Assembly (NCBI RefSeq): GCF_033547095.1
Contig: NZ_CP137852.1
Location: 1,853,501-1,917,500, forward strand
DNA from: Sediminicoccus rosea
GTDB taxonomy: Bacteria > Pseudomonadota > Alphaproteobacteria > Acetobacterales > Acetobacteraceae
DNA length: 64,000 nt
Direction of reading: 5' to 3'
The notes beneath the pieces are model-generated. The model was not told the origin of the DNA, ran no database searches, and worked only from the letters and a program-made list of their open reading frames with translations. The translations under genes were made by a program, and so were the position numbers. Of the stretch, positions 19,542 to 29,134 are shown piece after piece; within the stretch, counting starts at the first letter, position 1; each line of letters begins with the position of its first letter.

Positions 19542-19911
19542 CTTCGTCCGCCAGCGCCGCGGCGCGCGCGCGGATCGCACCGGCCGCGGCGCCGAGGCGA
19601 TCGCCCGCGCCGCACTGCTGGCCGAGGGCTGGCAGGTCCTGGCCGAGCGCCACCGCACGCCGGCCGGCGAACTGGACCTCATCGCCGAGAAGGACGGGCT
19701 GCTCGCCTTCATCGAGGTGAAGGCGCGGCCCAGCTGGCGTGAGGCGGCCTTCGCGCTCACCCCACGCCAGCAGGCGCGGCTGATGGCGGCGGCGGAGATC
19801 TGGCTCGCCAGCCATCCCGGCCATGGCAGGGCGGGAATCCGCTTCGACGTCATGCTGGTGGCGGCCGATGGAAGCCTGCGCCGGATCGCCGATGCGCTTC
19901 GCGAAAGCTGA
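19534..19911 (+). CDS. yraN: YraN/UPF0102 endonuclease-like protein with apparent CTG start
   Basis: 125 residues if read from CTG 19534. Family motifs GELDLIAEKDG (45-55) and FIEVKAR (59-65) are the PD-(D/E)XK-like core of UPF0102. In this frame there is a stop at 19495 and no ATG, GTG or TTG before the conserved region; the first GTG (19717) falls inside FIEVK and would delete the core. CTG 19534 has GAGG at 19524-19527, six bases upstream, and overlaps the end of ltaE by 8 bases. The start is thus inferred. Confidence 0.7.
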   Translation: MPDFVRQRRGARADRTGRGAEAIARAALLAEGWQVLAERHRTPAGELDLIAEKDGLLAFIEVKARPSWREAAFALTPRQQARLMAAAEIWLASHPGHGRAGIRFDVMLVAADGSLRRIADALRES

Positions 19912-20041
19912 CATTCCGGCAAGGCGTTGTGACAGCTTGTTGCGTGCGGCGCTTTCGCGTTGACCACCCCCGGGCGCGGGCTCAGATTGGCCGCATGAGC
20001 CTCCGCGCAACCCTTCCCGACGCGCGGCGTCGGAGATGAAC

Positions 20042-21196
20042 ATGTTGGACCGCCCGATTCCCGTCGAGGCGCCGCAGGAGGCCACCGCACCCCCGAAGCC
20101 ACGGCGCCGCTGGCTCTGGCCCGCGCTCTGGGTGCTGGCGCTCGCTGGCGGCGGCTTTGCCGCGGTGACCTGGCGCGCGGCGAACCCGCCCGCGCCACCG
20201 CCCGCGCCCACGGTCGCCGTGCCGGCGCTGACCGTCGCCGTCGCCCCCGTCACCATGCGCCGCCTTGCGTCGAGCGTGGTGGGCGATGGCTCCATCGTCG
20301 CGTGGCAGGAGCTGGTGATCGGCACCGAGGTCGGCGGGCTGCGGATCGTGGAGGCCCCACTGGACGAGGGCATGCCCGTCCGTGCCGGCGATCTGCTGGC
20401 GCGGCTGGATGACAGCGTGCTGGCCGCCCAGGCCGCGCAGGCCCAGGCCGTGATCGGCGAGGCGGAGGCCTTCCTGGATTTCGCCCGGCAGGAGGAAGCG
20501 CGCTCCGAGACGCTGGTCCGCACGCAGACCGGCTCGCGCCAGGTGCTGGAGCAGCGCCAATCCGCCACGCGCCAGGCCGAGGCCCGGCTCGTCTCCGCCC
20601 GCGCCCGCCTGGCCGAAGTGCAGACTCGCCTCGCGCAGACGCGCATCCTGGCGCCGAGCGATGGCCTCGTCTCCCGCGTCTCGGTCCGCATTGGCGCCGT
20701 GCCGGGCCAGGGGCAGGAGCTGTTCCGCCTGATCCGCGACAACCGGCTGGAGCTGGAGGCCCGCGTGCCCGAGCTGGAGCTGGCCGATGTGCGCCCTGGC
20801 CAATCCGCCACGGTCCGCCATGGCAACCGCGAGGTCGCGGCCGAGGTGCGGCTCGTCGCGCCCGTCGTCGCGGCCGAGACGCGGCTGGGGCTGGTCCGCA
20901 TCGCCCTGCCGGCCGATTCCGGCCTCAAGCCCGGCATGTTCGCCCGCGCCGAGATCCAGGGCCCCGCGCGCGAGGCGGTGATGGTGCCCGCCTCCGCCGT
21001 CGTGTTCCGCGAGGGGGCGCCCCAGGCTTTCGTGCTGCCCGAGGGCGGCGAGCGCGTGCAGATGCGCCGCCTCGCCACCGGCGCCCGCCAGGACGGCATG
21101 ATCGAGATCACCGAGGGGCTTCGCGCCGGCGAGCGCATCGTCACCGCCGGCGCCGGCTTCCTGGTGAATGGCGACCTCGTGCGCGTCGCACCCTGA
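20042..21196 (+). CDS. RND efflux periplasmic adaptor (HlyD/AcrA family)
   Basis: 384 residues from ATG 20042, which has GGAG six bases upstream; an ATG at 20036 abuts that site and is less likely. One N-terminal helix (~24-42) anchors it; then a beta-barrel/lipoyl half (GGLRIVEAPLDEGMPVRAGD), an alpha-hairpin coiled coil (~105-170) and the second lipoyl half (RILAPSDGLVSRVSVRIGAVPGQG, quoted as two parts: RILAPSDGLVSRV and IGAVPGQG). It links the permease encoded 10 bases downstream to an outer-membrane channel that is not encoded here. Confidence 0.92.
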   Translation: MLDRPIPVEAPQEATAPPKPRRRWLWPALWVLALAGGGFAAVTWRAANPPAPPPAPTVAVPALTVAVAPVTMRRLASSVVGDGSIVAWQELVIGTEVGGLRIVEAPLDEGMPVRAGDLLARLDDSVLAAQAAQAQAVIGEAEAFLDFARQEEARSETLVRTQTGSRQVLEQRQSATRQAEARLVSARARLAEVQTRLAQTRILAPSDGLVSRVSVRIGAVPGQGQELFRLIRDNRLELEARVPELELADVRPGQSATVRHGNREVAAEVRLVAPVVAAETRLGLVRIALPADSGLKPGMFARAEIQGPAREAVMVPASAVVFREGAPQAFVLPEGGERVQMRRLATGARQDGMIEITEGLRAGERIVTAGAGFLVNGDLVRVAP

Positions 21197-21206
21197 GGGC
21201 CGCGCC

Positions 21207-24200
21207 ATGATCGAGGAGAGGCATCGCAACATCTCCGGCTGGGCCATCCACAACCCGGTCGCCACCATCGTCATCTTCCTGCTGCTGACGGTGGCGGGCC
21301 TCTTCGCCTACCCCTATCTGCGCATCAACAACTCGCCCGACATCGATCTCCCCGCCGTCGTCGTTTCCGTCGTGCAGCAGGGCGCCGCGCCGTCCGAGCT
21401 GGAAACCCAGGTGACGCGCCGCGTCGAGGATGCGGTGGCGGGCCTCGGCGATGTGAAGCGCATCTCCTCCACCGTGGTGGATGGCAGCTCCACCACCGTC
21501 ATCGAATTCGTGCTCGGCAAGAACATCGACCGCGCGACGAATGACGTGCGCGACAAGATCGCGCAGATCCGCGCCGACCTGCCCGCCGGCATCCGCGACC
21601 CCGTGATCACCCGCGTGGAGGCGACGGGCGGCGCCATCGTCACCTTCAGCATCTCCTCGCCGCGGATGACCGTCTCCGAGCTGAGCTGGTTCGTGGATGA
21701 CGTGGTGGCGCGCTCCATGCTCTCCGTGCCCGGCGTGGCGCAGATCAACCGCGTGGGCGGCGTGGAGCGCGAGATCCGCGTGGCGCTCAAGCCCGAGCGG
21801 CTGGTGGCGCTCGGCATCACCGCGAACCAGGTGAACGCCCAACTGCGGGACCAGAACATCAACCTGGCCGGCGGCCGCGGCAATATCGGCACGGGCGAGC
21901 AGTCCATCCGCACGCTCGGTGCCGCCGTGACGGTGGCCGACCTGCGCGAGCGGCGGATCATCCTCAGCAATGGCCGTTTCGCGCGGCTGGGCGACATCGC
22001 CGATGTCGAGGATGCGACGGCCGAGGTCCGCACCGCCGCCCGCCTCGATGGCCGCCCCGTCGTCGCCTTCGAGGTGCTGCGCACGCGCGACAGTTCCGAG
22101 GTGCGGGTCGCCGAGGGCGTGATGGCCAAGGCCCAGGCCATCATGGCCGAGCACCCGGAGGTGACGATCAACGTGGTCACCACCACCGTCACCTTCGTGC
22201 TGGCCGGCTTCCATGCGGCGGTGGAGGCGCTGGTGATCGGCGCGCTGCTCGCCATGCTGGTGGTCTATGCCTTCCTGCGCGACTGGCGCGCGACGGTGAT
22301 GGCCTCCATCGCCATGCCGCTCTCGCTGATTCCCACCTTCTTCGTCATGCAGATGCTGGGCTTCTCGCTCAACAACGTGACGCTCCTGGGCCTGACGCTG
22401 GTGGTGGGCGTGCTGGTGGATGACGCGATCGTGGAGATCGAGAACATCGTCCGCCACATCCGGCAAAATCCGGGCGTCAGCGTCTATCGCGCGGCGCTGG
22501 AGGCGTCGTCCGAGATCGGCCTGGCCGTGGTGGCGACGACGGCGGCGATCCTGGCGGTCTTCGTCCCCGTGGCCTTCATGCCGGGCATCCCGGGCCAGTT
22601 CTTCCGGCAATTCGGGCTGACGGTGGCCGCCGCGGTCGCCTTCTCGCTCATCGTGGCGCGGCTGCTCACGCCTTTGCTCGGCGCCTATTTCCTCAAGCCG
22701 CACCACGCGCCCGAGCCGGCGGATGGCTGGCTTGCCAGGCGCTACTACGCGATGCTCGCCTGGTGCCTGCGCCACCGGCTGACGACGCTGGCGGGTGGTG
22801 TGGGCTTCTTCGCCCTCTCCATCGCCCTCGTTCCCTATATCCCGCAGGATTTCGTGCCGGGTGCGGATCGCGGCCGCTCTTCCATCGCGATCGAACTCGC
22901 CCCTGGCGCCTCGCTGGCCGATACCGAGCAGGTGGTGCAGCAGGCGACGCGCATCCTGAAGGCGCGGCCCGAGGTGGTCTCGGTCTTCGCCAGCATGGGT
23001 ACCTCCAACACGGGGGTCGGCGGGCCGGGCCTGGGTAACACGACGCGGGCGGGTGACCCGCGCACCGCCAACCTCACCGTCACGCTGGTGCCCCGCTCCG
23101 AGCGCAGCGTGACGCAGAACCAGTTCGAAGCGGCCGTCCGCCCGCTGCTGGACGTGATCCCGGGTGCCCGCGTGCGCTTCGGCGCCGATGGCCAGAGCGG
23201 ATCGCGCCTCCAGATCACGCTGGTGGGCGCCGATGGCGCGGCGCTGGCGGAGGCCGCGCGCAAGCTGGAGACCGAGATGCGCGGCCTGCCGCAGCTGGCC
23301 GGTGCGCGCTCCACCGCCTCGCTCGCGCGGCCGGAATTGCAGATCCGGCCGATGGAGGACCGCGCGGCGGAACTTGGCGTCTCGCCCGCCAGCATCGGCG
23401 CCACGGCGCGCATCGCCACGATCGGCGATGTGGACCAGCTCCTGCCGCGCTTCACCCTGACCGACCGGCAGATCCCCATCCGCGTCATGCTGGATGAGCG
23501 CGCCCGTGCCGATCCCGAGGCGCTGCGCGGCCTGCGCGTGGAGGGGCGCGGCGGCATCATGGTGCCCATCGAGAGTGTCGCCGAGATCGGCCACGGCGCG
23601 GGCCCGGCGCAGATCGACCGCCTGGGCCGCCAGCGGAAAGCCACCGTGGAGGCCGAGCTGAACGGCATGCCGCTGGGCGAGGCCGTGAAGCTGGTCAACG
23701 CGCTGCCCATCATGCAGCACCTTCCCGCCGGCGTGCGCGAGCAGGCGACGGGCGACAAGGAGGTGATGGCCGAGCTCTTCGGCGGCTTCGCCCTCGCGCT
23801 CGGCACCGGCGTGCTGCTGGTCTACCTGGTGCTGGTGCTGCTCTTCGGCGGCTTCCTCCAGCCGCTGACCATCATGAGCGCGCTGCCGCTCTCGCTGGGC
23901 GGTGCGCTGATGGCGCTGCTGATCGCGCAGAAATCTCTCGGCGTCTCGGCCGTCATCGGCGTGCTGATGCTGATGGGCATCGTCGCCAAGAACTCCATCC
24001 TGCTGGTGGAATACGCCATCATGATCCGCCGCGATGACGGGCTGGGGCGCGAGGCCGCGATCATGGAGGCCGCGCGCAAGCGGGCGCGGCCCATCGTGAT
24101 GACGACCATCGCCATGGTCGCCGGCATGGCGCATATCGCGGCCGGCATCGGCGCCGACAACGAGTTCCGCGCCCCCATGGCCCTCGTCGTCATCGGCGGG

Positions 24201-24323
24201 CTGATCACCTCGACGCTGCTCAGCCTGATCTTCGTGCCGGTCTGCTACCTCTACGTGGACCGCTTCGAAAGCTGGATCGCACGGCGCTTCCGGCCGAAGA
24301 CGGCGCCGCAGCCGGCGGAGTAG
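21207..24323 (+). CDS. RND efflux permease (AcrB/MexB/Czc superfamily)
   Basis: 1038 residues, full length. TM1 at ~14-33, large periplasmic loop, TM2-6 with the proton-relay pair D405-D406 in [14 protein letters not shown], a second loop, and TM7-12. The sequence resembles the hydrophobe/amphiphile efflux group rather than metal pumps. ATG 21207 is 10 bases after the adaptor stop; earlier in-frame codons overlap the adaptor gene. No TolC-like gene or TetR regulator lies nearby. Confidence 0.94.
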   Translation: MIEERHRNISGWAIHNPVATIVIFLLLTVAGLFAYPYLRINNSPDIDLPAVVVSVVQQGAAPSELETQVTRRVEDAVAGLGDVKRISSTVVDGSSTTVIEFVLGKNIDRATNDVRDKIAQIRADLPAGIRDPVITRVEATGGAIVTFSISSPRMTVSELSWFVDDVVARSMLSVPGVAQINRVGGVEREIRVALKPERLVALGITANQVNAQLRDQNINLAGGRGNIGTGEQSIRTLGAAVTVADLRERRIILSNGRFARLGDIADVEDATAEVRTAARLDGRPVVAFEVLRTRDSSEVRVAEGVMAKAQAIMAEHPEVTINVVTTTVTFVLAGFHAAVEALVIGALLAMLVVYAFLRDWRATVMASIAMPLSLIPTFFVMQMLGFSLNNVTLLGLTLVVGVLVDDAIVEIENIVRHIRQNPGVSVYRAALEASSEIGLAVVATTAAILAVFVPVAFMPGIPGQFFRQFGLTVAAAVAFSLIVARLLTPLLGAYFLKPHHAPEPADGWLARRYYAMLAWCLRHRLTTLAGGVGFFALSIALVPYIPQDFVPGADRGRSSIAIELAPGASLADTEQVVQQATRILKARPEVVSVFASMGTSNTGVGGPGLGNTTRAGDPRTANLTVTLVPRSERSVTQNQFEAAVRPLLDVIPGARVRFGADGQSGSRLQITLVGADGAALAEAARKLETEMRGLPQLAGARSTASLARPELQIRPMEDRAAELGVSPASIGATARIATIGDVDQLLPRFTLTDRQIPIRVMLDERARADPEALRGLRVEGRGGIMVPIESVAEIGHGAGPAQIDRLGRQRKATVEAELNGMPLGEAVKLVNALPIMQHLPAGVREQATGDKEVMAELFGGFALALGTGVLLVYLVLVLLFGGFLQPLTIMSALPLSLGGALMALLIAQKSLGVSAVIGVLMLMGIVAKNSILLVEYAIMIRRDDGLGREAAIMEAARKRARPIVMTTIAMVAGMAHIAAGIGADNEFRAPMALVVIGGLITSTLLSLIFVPVCYLYVDRFESWIARRFRPKTAPQPAE

Positions 24324-24346
24324 AAAAGAAAAGGGGCCTCCGGCGG

Positions 24347-24365
24347 CTGGGGCCATTGGCCCCAG
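24347..24365. terminator. GC-rich hairpin after the RND permease gene
   Basis: CTGGGGCC, loop ATT, GGCCCCAG: a perfect 8-base stem 23 bases after the stop. No T-run. Flanking bases (GGCCTCCGGCGG before, ACCCCAG after) look like a dispersed intergenic element of GC-rich alphaproteobacteria. Confidence 0.5.
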
Positions 24366-24388
24366 ACCCCAGAACTGGGAGGCACCTG

Positions 24389-24961
24389 ATGACGCGACCT
24401 TTCTACCATGATGGCATGCGGGAATGGCAGGATGCGACGGATGGGCGGCGCGTCGCGGACGCGCTGGAAGAACGCCGGCTGCACCGGACGTTCTGGGACG
24501 AGGATCGGGCGCTGATCACCAGCGCGCCCTTCTTCTTCATCGCCACCGGCCATGGCCAACACATGGATTGCAGCATCCGCGCGGGCGATCCGGGCTTCGT
24601 CACCATCCTCGACGACCACACCCTGGAATGGCCCGAATATGACGGCAACTCGATGTTCCGCACGCTGGGCAACATCGCGCGCAACCCCCATGTCGGCCTG
24701 CTCTTCCTGCGCTTCGACGGGCAGAGCCGCCGCCTGAGGATCAGCGGCCGCGCCACCATCCACGGCGTGCAACACCGCGTGGTCCGCGTGGAATGCCTGG
24801 AGATCTACCCCAATTGCCCGCGCTACATCCCCGACCTCGCCTCCGGCACGCCCTCGCCGCATGTGCCGCGCGAGGGGCATGTCCCGCCCGCCCCCGAATG
24901 GAAGCAGCGCGACTACATCCGGGATATCCTGCCCGCGGATGATCCGTTCCGGCCGAAGTGA
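24389..24961 (+). CDS. Pyridoxamine 5'-phosphate oxidase family protein
   Basis: 190 residues from ATG 24389 with GGGAGG at 24377-24382. Split-barrel flavoprotein: ALITSAPFFFIATG near 40-53, FVTILDDHTLEWPEYDGNSMF (family N-terminal barrel and FMN loop; quoted by its parts FVTILDD and WPEYDGNSMF), VGLLFLRFDG, and a C-terminal NCPRYIP typical of the PNPOx-like MSMEG_1061/FPY group. These are usually F420- or FMN-dependent reductases or peroxide-tolerance proteins; the actual substrate is unknown. Confidence 0.82.
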   Translation: MTRPFYHDGMREWQDATDGRRVADALEERRLHRTFWDEDRALITSAPFFFIATGHGQHMDCSIRAGDPGFVTILDDHTLEWPEYDGNSMFRTLGNIARNPHVGLLFLRFDGQSRRLRISGRATIHGVQHRVVRVECLEIYPNCPRYIPDLASGTPSPHVPREGHVPPAPEWKQRDYIRDILPADDPFRPK

Positions 24962-25004
24962 GAGAGATCGTCTAGGTATTTTTTCTTGACCTTGGAGCCG
25001 ATCC

Positions 25005-25463
25005 ATGCCAGATGAAGCGAAGCCAAGGCACAGCCGCGTCCGCACCTGGTTCTGCGGTGTCCTTGCTGGTGTCGCGGCGGCACATATCTTCCATGTCGTC
25101 AGCGAGGCCTTCGACGAGGCCTTTGGGCCTCCCGAGGCTCAGTTGATCGTGACATCCGAAGCGCCGCTGCTGGATGTGCGTGTCCGATACGGCGGACGAG
25201 AGATTGCGCCCAGGCCCGGCTGGCTCGAGGGAAGCCATATCCGTTACGCGCTTTTCCCCGCGATGCGGACGCGGAACTACGAGACTGTCCTGGAAGTCAC
25301 GTGGCGGACGATGAGCGAGGAGCGCTCTCTCTCCCGAACGATGCGCCAAACCTCGGATCGTCTATGCCTCTACGTCCTACGTCTCGACATTCTTGGACAA
25401 CCCGTCGAGCTGGGTCGGCCCGACGCACACTCACCCTTCTGGTGGAACTGTCGATTTCCCTGA
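25005..25463 (+). CDS. Membrane-anchored protein of unknown function (accessory pair, gene 1)
   Basis: 152 residues. One helix at ~14-34 (WFCGVLAGVAAAHIFHVVS) after a basic N-terminus (KPRHSRVR), then an extracytoplasmic beta-rich domain (LDVRVRYGGREIAPRPGW, YETVLEVTWRT) with two C-terminal cysteines (RLCLYV, WNCRFP). Codon use is less GC-biased than neighbours. GGAG lies about 8 bases before the ATG. 33 bases separate it from the DUF6973-like gene; the two may act together. No family recognised. Confidence 0.6.
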   Translation: MPDEAKPRHSRVRTWFCGVLAGVAAAHIFHVVSEAFDEAFGPPEAQLIVTSEAPLLDVRVRYGGREIAPRPGWLEGSHIRYALFPAMRTRNYETVLEVTWRTMSEERSLSRTMRQTSDRLCLYVLRLDILGQPVELGRPDAHSPFWWNCRFP

Positions 25464-25496
25464 GATCACTCTCCGTTCGTTGATGGAGGTTTGGCG

Positions 25497-26312
25497 ATGA
25501 CCGAATTCAGGTTTTGGAACTCAGTTGAACGCGCCGCGGCCGGGGAGGCAGAAGCCTCGCCCCTGCCGGGCTTCTATGATGGTCCCGCGGATGCCTACCG
25601 GCATATCGTTGGTGCGGCGGAACTCCGGCGACGGTTTGGCTGGGCGATCGCCTATGGAATCGTCACAGGAAACGAAGTCAGAGGCACACACGCAAAGGGA
25701 CATGCGCCTGAACTCCGTCGGATGGATGATCACAACAACGCGATCGGCCTCTCGATCGGGGCCGATGCGACGAGTAATGAGGAGGTGGTTCGCCGCGCGC
25801 GGGCGGCCATCGACGCAGGGGTCGAAAATAGCGGCTCAGGCCTTGGGCAGACGCCTTTGTGGCTGCCGCAAGAGCGATGGAGAGAGGTTTCCGCCCGACC
25901 GCCAGCCGAACGCGCTCTTCCCGTCGAATGGCCCGACGCGATCCCCTCTGCCGCCGCCTATCGTTTCGGTGATGAGCGCTTCGGCGCGGATCGGGCCTTC
26001 CGCGCGGGCACGCCGCGCGAGCGGCAGGCCGCCCTCTTCGAGCGTCTGGAGGCGACGCCCACGGCGGAATGGTCCGAGGCGGATGTCCGGGGCGTCATCG
26101 CCTCTCCTGCCTATCGCAACTCTTCGGCGGCGGAGCATGCGCTGTGGCGGGAGCGCGTGCGCCAATACTTCCAGGAGCGCGCGGCGGGCCAGGACCAGGC
26201 CGCCGAGGAGGAGGATGCCGATGGCGTCGCCCATGTCCGCGCCTATACCCGCATGGGCCCATCGGGCCCCATCCAGGTCCGTGCCCACGACCGGGCCACG
26301 CCTGCCCCATAG
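25497..26312 (+). CDS. DUF6973-like protein (accessory pair, gene 2)
   Basis: 271 residues from ATG 25497 with GGAGG seven bases upstream. N-terminal ~90 residues carry DAYRH at 32-36, E60 and MDDHNNAIG at 76-84, the spacing of DUF6973-like domains, where D, R-H, E and D-x-N-N look like metal or active-site residues (inference). The middle (~120-215) is acidic and helical. The C-terminus has the repeated form VRAYTR...VRAHDR seen at the ends of many phage- or envelope-associated proteins. No signal peptide. Base composition becomes GC-richer toward the 3' end. Confidence 0.6.
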   Translation: MTEFRFWNSVERAAAGEAEASPLPGFYDGPADAYRHIVGAAELRRRFGWAIAYGIVTGNEVRGTHAKGHAPELRRMDDHNNAIGLSIGADATSNEEVVRRARAAIDAGVENSGSGLGQTPLWLPQERWREVSARPPAERALPVEWPDAIPSAAAYRFGDERFGADRAFRAGTPRERQAALFERLEATPTAEWSEADVRGVIASPAYRNSSAAEHALWRERVRQYFQERAAGQDQAAEEEDADGVAHVRAYTRMGPSGPIQVRAHDRATPAP

Positions 26313-26365
26313 TCAAGGTTTCCAAAAGCCGCCATGTGAAAAGAATGGGGCCTTTGGTGGGAGGT

Positions 26366-26386
26366 CCGGAGGGCAAAGCCCTCCGG
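26366..26386. terminator. Bidirectional terminator hairpin
   Basis: CCGGAGGGC, loop AAA, GCCCTCCGG: perfect 9-base stem between two converging genes (stops at 26312 and 26390). Confidence 0.65.
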
Positions 26387-26389
26387 TGA

Positions 26390-27574
26390 TCAGCCGAGCT
26401 GCTTCAGCCCCTGCTGAAGATCCGCGATCAGATCCTTTACATCCTCCAGCCCGATATGGATGCGCAGCATCTGCCCGCCGAAATCGCCCGTGCCGGCGGT
26501 GCGGGTGATGAAGCCCGTGGTCGGCAGCGCCAGGCTCTCATATCCGCCCCAGCTCGCGCCGATACCGTAGAGCTTCAGCGCGTTGATGAAGCGGAACATG
26601 TCCTCCTGGCTGTACTTCGCGTCGAGCACCACGCCGAAGAGGCTGCACCCTCCGTTGAAGTCGCGCTGGAAGAGCGCGTGCTGCGGGTGGGAGGGCAGGG
26701 CCGGGTGCATCACCTTGGCCACCTGCGGCTGGGCTTCCAACCATTTGGCGACCTCGATGCTCGCCGCTTCCTGCGTCTTCAGCCGCACCGCCATGGTCCG
26801 CACGCCGCGCAGCGCGAGCCAGACATCATCCGGCGAGGCATAGTGCCCGATGGTGGAGGCGGCGGCGCGGACGATCAGGTGATCCTCCTCGCTGTTCACG
26901 GTGACGCTGCCGAGCAGGATATCCGAATGCCCGCCGACATATTTCGTCAGTGCCTGGATGGAGACGTCCACGCCATGCTGGAAGGGCTGGAAGGTGTGGA
27001 TGCCCCAGGTGTTGTCCATCAGCACCTTGCATCCGCGCGCATGGGCGGCGCGGGCGATGGCCGGGATGTCCTGGATCTCGAAGGTGTGGGAGCCGGGGCT
27101 CTCGGTATAGACGACCTTGGTGTTGTCGCGGATCAGCGCGGCCATGCCCGCTTCATCCACGCAGGGGTCGTAGAAGGTGGTCTCGATCCCCCAGCCCTTG
27201 AGCAGCGTGTTGGCGACGTTGCGGCCCGGGCCATAGACGCTGTCCGGCATCAGGCAGTGATCGCCCGACTTCAGATAGGCCATGAGCGGCAGCGTGACGG
27301 CGGCGAGGCCGGTGCCGACGATGGTGCAGCGCGTGCCGCCCTCGATCTCGCAGATCACATCCTCCAGCGCGTAGTGGGTCGGCCCCCCCTGCGTGCCATA
27401 GGTCATGTACTGCTCGTAGCGCTTGGCCGCACCGTCGCGCCGCGCCTCGGCCGTGGGGAAGAGCACGGTGGAGCCGCGATGCACGCCCGGATTCACGAAG
27501 CCATGGATGCGCACGCCCGCGCGCCCCGCATGGCTCATGCGGGTCGAGAAGGCGTGGTCGTGGGAATCGGTCAT
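26390..27574 (-). CDS. metC: Cystathionine beta-lyase
   Basis: 394 residues, Cys/Met-metabolism PLP family. Schiff-base lysine K211 in ALTKYVGGHSD, YGTQGGPTHYALE near 59-71 and SYxx cofactor region SVYGPGRN. Cleaves cystathionine to homocysteine, pyruvate and ammonia. The C-terminal ILRIHIGLEDVKDLIADL ending (seen as LRIHIGLEDVKDLI) is standard. ATG 27572-27574 overlaps the sulfurtransferase stop (TGATG). Other C-S lyase activity is possible. Confidence 0.92.
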   Translation of the reverse strand: MTDSHDHAFSTRMSHAGRAGVRIHGFVNPGVHRGSTVLFPTAEARRDGAAKRYEQYMTYGTQGGPTHYALEDVICEIEGGTRCTIVGTGLAAVTLPLMAYLKSGDHCLMPDSVYGPGRNVANTLLKGWGIETTFYDPCVDEAGMAALIRDNTKVVYTESPGSHTFEIQDIPAIARAAHARGCKVLMDNTWGIHTFQPFQHGVDVSIQALTKYVGGHSDILLGSVTVNSEEDHLIVRAAASTIGHYASPDDVWLALRGVRTMAVRLKTQEAASIEVAKWLEAQPQVAKVMHPALPSHPQHALFQRDFNGGCSLFGVVLDAKYSQEDMFRFINALKLYGIGASWGGYESLALPTTGFITRTAGTGDFGGQMLRIHIGLEDVKDLIADLQQGLKQLG

Positions 27575-28413
27575 CAGGCGGTCGCTTTCACGGTTTCGGG
27601 ACGGCTGGCCCATTCGGTCCAGGAGCCGTCATAGACGGCGGGTTCAGGCAGCCCGGCGCGCACGGCGCCGAGGGTGAGGATGCAGGCGGTGACCCCCGTG
27701 CCGCAGCTCGTCACCAGCGCGGGCGCCGCGGCCGCACCGGCGGCGGCGAAGCGGGCGCGCAGCGCATCGGGCGGGAGCATGGTGCCATCGGCCGCGAACA
27801 GCTCGGGGAAGGGAATGTTGGCGGCACCGGGCATGTGGCCGGAGGGCAGGCCCGGGCGCGGCTCGGGGGCGGTGCCCTTGAAGCGGCCGGCGGCGCGGGC
27901 ATCGAGGACGAGGGCGGATTTGTCGGCCAGGACGCGCTTCACATCGCCGATGCCGGCCACGCGGCCCGCCACGAAATCGGCCACATAGGTGGTGGGCGCG
28001 GGTGCCGCGGGCGCGCCGGAGGCGACGGGCCGCCCCTCGCGTTGCCATTTTGGCAGGCCGCCATCCAGCACCGCCGCCTTTTCATGGCCGAAGAGGCGCA
28101 TCAGCCACCAGCCGCGCGCCGAGGATTGCAGCCCCTTCTGGTCGTAGAAGACGACGCGGCTGGCATTGCTGACGCCCATCGCCCCCATCAGCTTCTCGAA
28201 GCGCGCCGCACTCGGGATCATGTGCGGCAGCGTCGCGTCCGGGTCGGCCACCACGTCCAGGTCGAAGAAATGCGCGCCGGGGATATGCGCCTCGGCGAAT
28301 TTCGTGGCGCCGTCGAAGGGCTCGTTCGGCAGGTATTTCGTGGTGTCGAAGACCAGGAGGTCGGGCGCGCCGAGCTGTGCCGCGAGCCATTCCGTGCTGA
28401 CGAGGTTGTCCAC
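27574..28413 (-). CDS. sseA: 3-mercaptopyruvate/thiosulfate sulfurtransferase
   Basis: 279 residues, two rhodanese domains. Active-site cysteine C237 in CGTGVTA, the loop type of mercaptopyruvate sulfurtransferases (CG[ST]GVTA) rather than rhodanese (CRxGxx). The first, inactive domain carries HIPGAHFFDLD. GTG start 28413 with GGAGG upstream, one base after the AlaX-type gene's stop. Generates persulfide sulfur; it sits with metC, consistent with a sulfur amino-acid operon. Confidence 0.9.
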   Translation of the reverse strand: MDNLVSTEWLAAQLGAPDLLVFDTTKYLPNEPFDGATKFAEAHIPGAHFFDLDVVADPDATLPHMIPSAARFEKLMGAMGVSNASRVVFYDQKGLQSSARGWWLMRLFGHEKAAVLDGGLPKWQREGRPVASGAPAAPAPTTYVADFVAGRVAGIGDVKRVLADKSALVLDARAAGRFKGTAPEPRPGLPSGHMPGAANIPFPELFAADGTMLPPDALRARFAAAGAAAAPALVTSCGTGVTACILTLGAVRAGLPEPAVYDGSWTEWASRPETVKATA

Positions 28414-28414
28414 C

Positions 28415-29134
28415 TTATTCCTCCACCAATGCGATGCTGATGCGGCGGTTCTGCCGCCCCTTGTTCTCGAGCTTGAGCACTTCCACCCGGCCGATCTCGC
28501 CCGTGCTCCGTACATGCGTGCCGCCGCAGGGCTGCAGGTCCACCGGCGCGTCCAGCGGCCCGATCCGCACCAGCCGCACCCGCCCCGCGCCGCGTGGCGG
28601 CTGGACGGAGAGGGTGCGCACCAGGCCGGGATTGGCGTCCAGCTCGGCCTCGGTGATCCAGGTGTCGCTGACGGCGTGGTCGGCTGCGATCAGGGCGTTC
28701 AGGCGCTCGGTGAGGGATTCCTTGGTGGGCGGCTCGGCCAGGTCGAAGTCGAGGCGCGACTTGTCGGCGCCGATCTGCCCGCCGGTGACGCCTGCGCCGG
28801 GGATCAGGCTGCACAGCAGGTGCAGCGTGGTGTGCATCCGCATGTGGCGATGGCGCCGCGCCCAGTCGAGGGTGAGCGTCACCTCCGTGCCGGGGGTGGG
28901 AAGGGCGCTGCCCTCCGCCAGCTTGTGCAGGATGGCGTCGCCCTCGCCCTTCAGGGCCTCGGTGATCGCGGCCTCGCCGCCCGCCCAGCGCATCACGCCG
29001 GAATCACCCGGCTGGCCGCCGGCGCGGGGGTAGAAGTTGCTGCGGTCGGTGACGATCCCGGCCTCATCGGCCTGGATGACGCGGGCGGTCACTTCACGCA
29101 GATAGGCGTCGTCGCGGAACAGGGTCTCGGTCAT
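28415..29134 (-). CDS. AlaX-type alanyl-tRNA editing protein
   Basis: 239 residues. Zinc-binding editing site: HxxxH at H101/H105 and CxxxH at C203/H207 (QPCGGTHVRSTGEIG). N-terminal FYPRAGGQPGDSG matches the AlaRS second-barrel region found in long AlaX forms. Hydrolyses Ser-tRNA(Ala) or Gly-tRNA(Ala) in the cytosol. Start overlaps the NUDIX stop by 4 bases. Confidence 0.92.
   Translation of the reverse strand: MTETLFRDDAYLREVTARVIQADEAGIVTDRSNFYPRAGGQPGDSGVMRWAGGEAAITEALKGEGDAILHKLAEGSALPTPGTEVTLTLDWARRHRHMRMHTTLHLLCSLIPGAGVTGGQIGADKSRLDFDLAEPPTKESLTERLNALIAADHAVSDTWITEAELDANPGLVRTLSVQPPRGAGRVRLVRIGPLDAPVDLQPCGGTHVRSTGEIGRVEVLKLENKGRQNRRISIALVEE

Noticed and set aside
19717-19911. GTG start giving a 64-residue YraN
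   Set aside because: Would begin inside FIEVK and lose the conserved GELDLI core.
21141-24356. 1071-codon minus-strand frame opposite the RND permease
   Set aside because: His/Arg-rich shadow of a conserved membrane protein.
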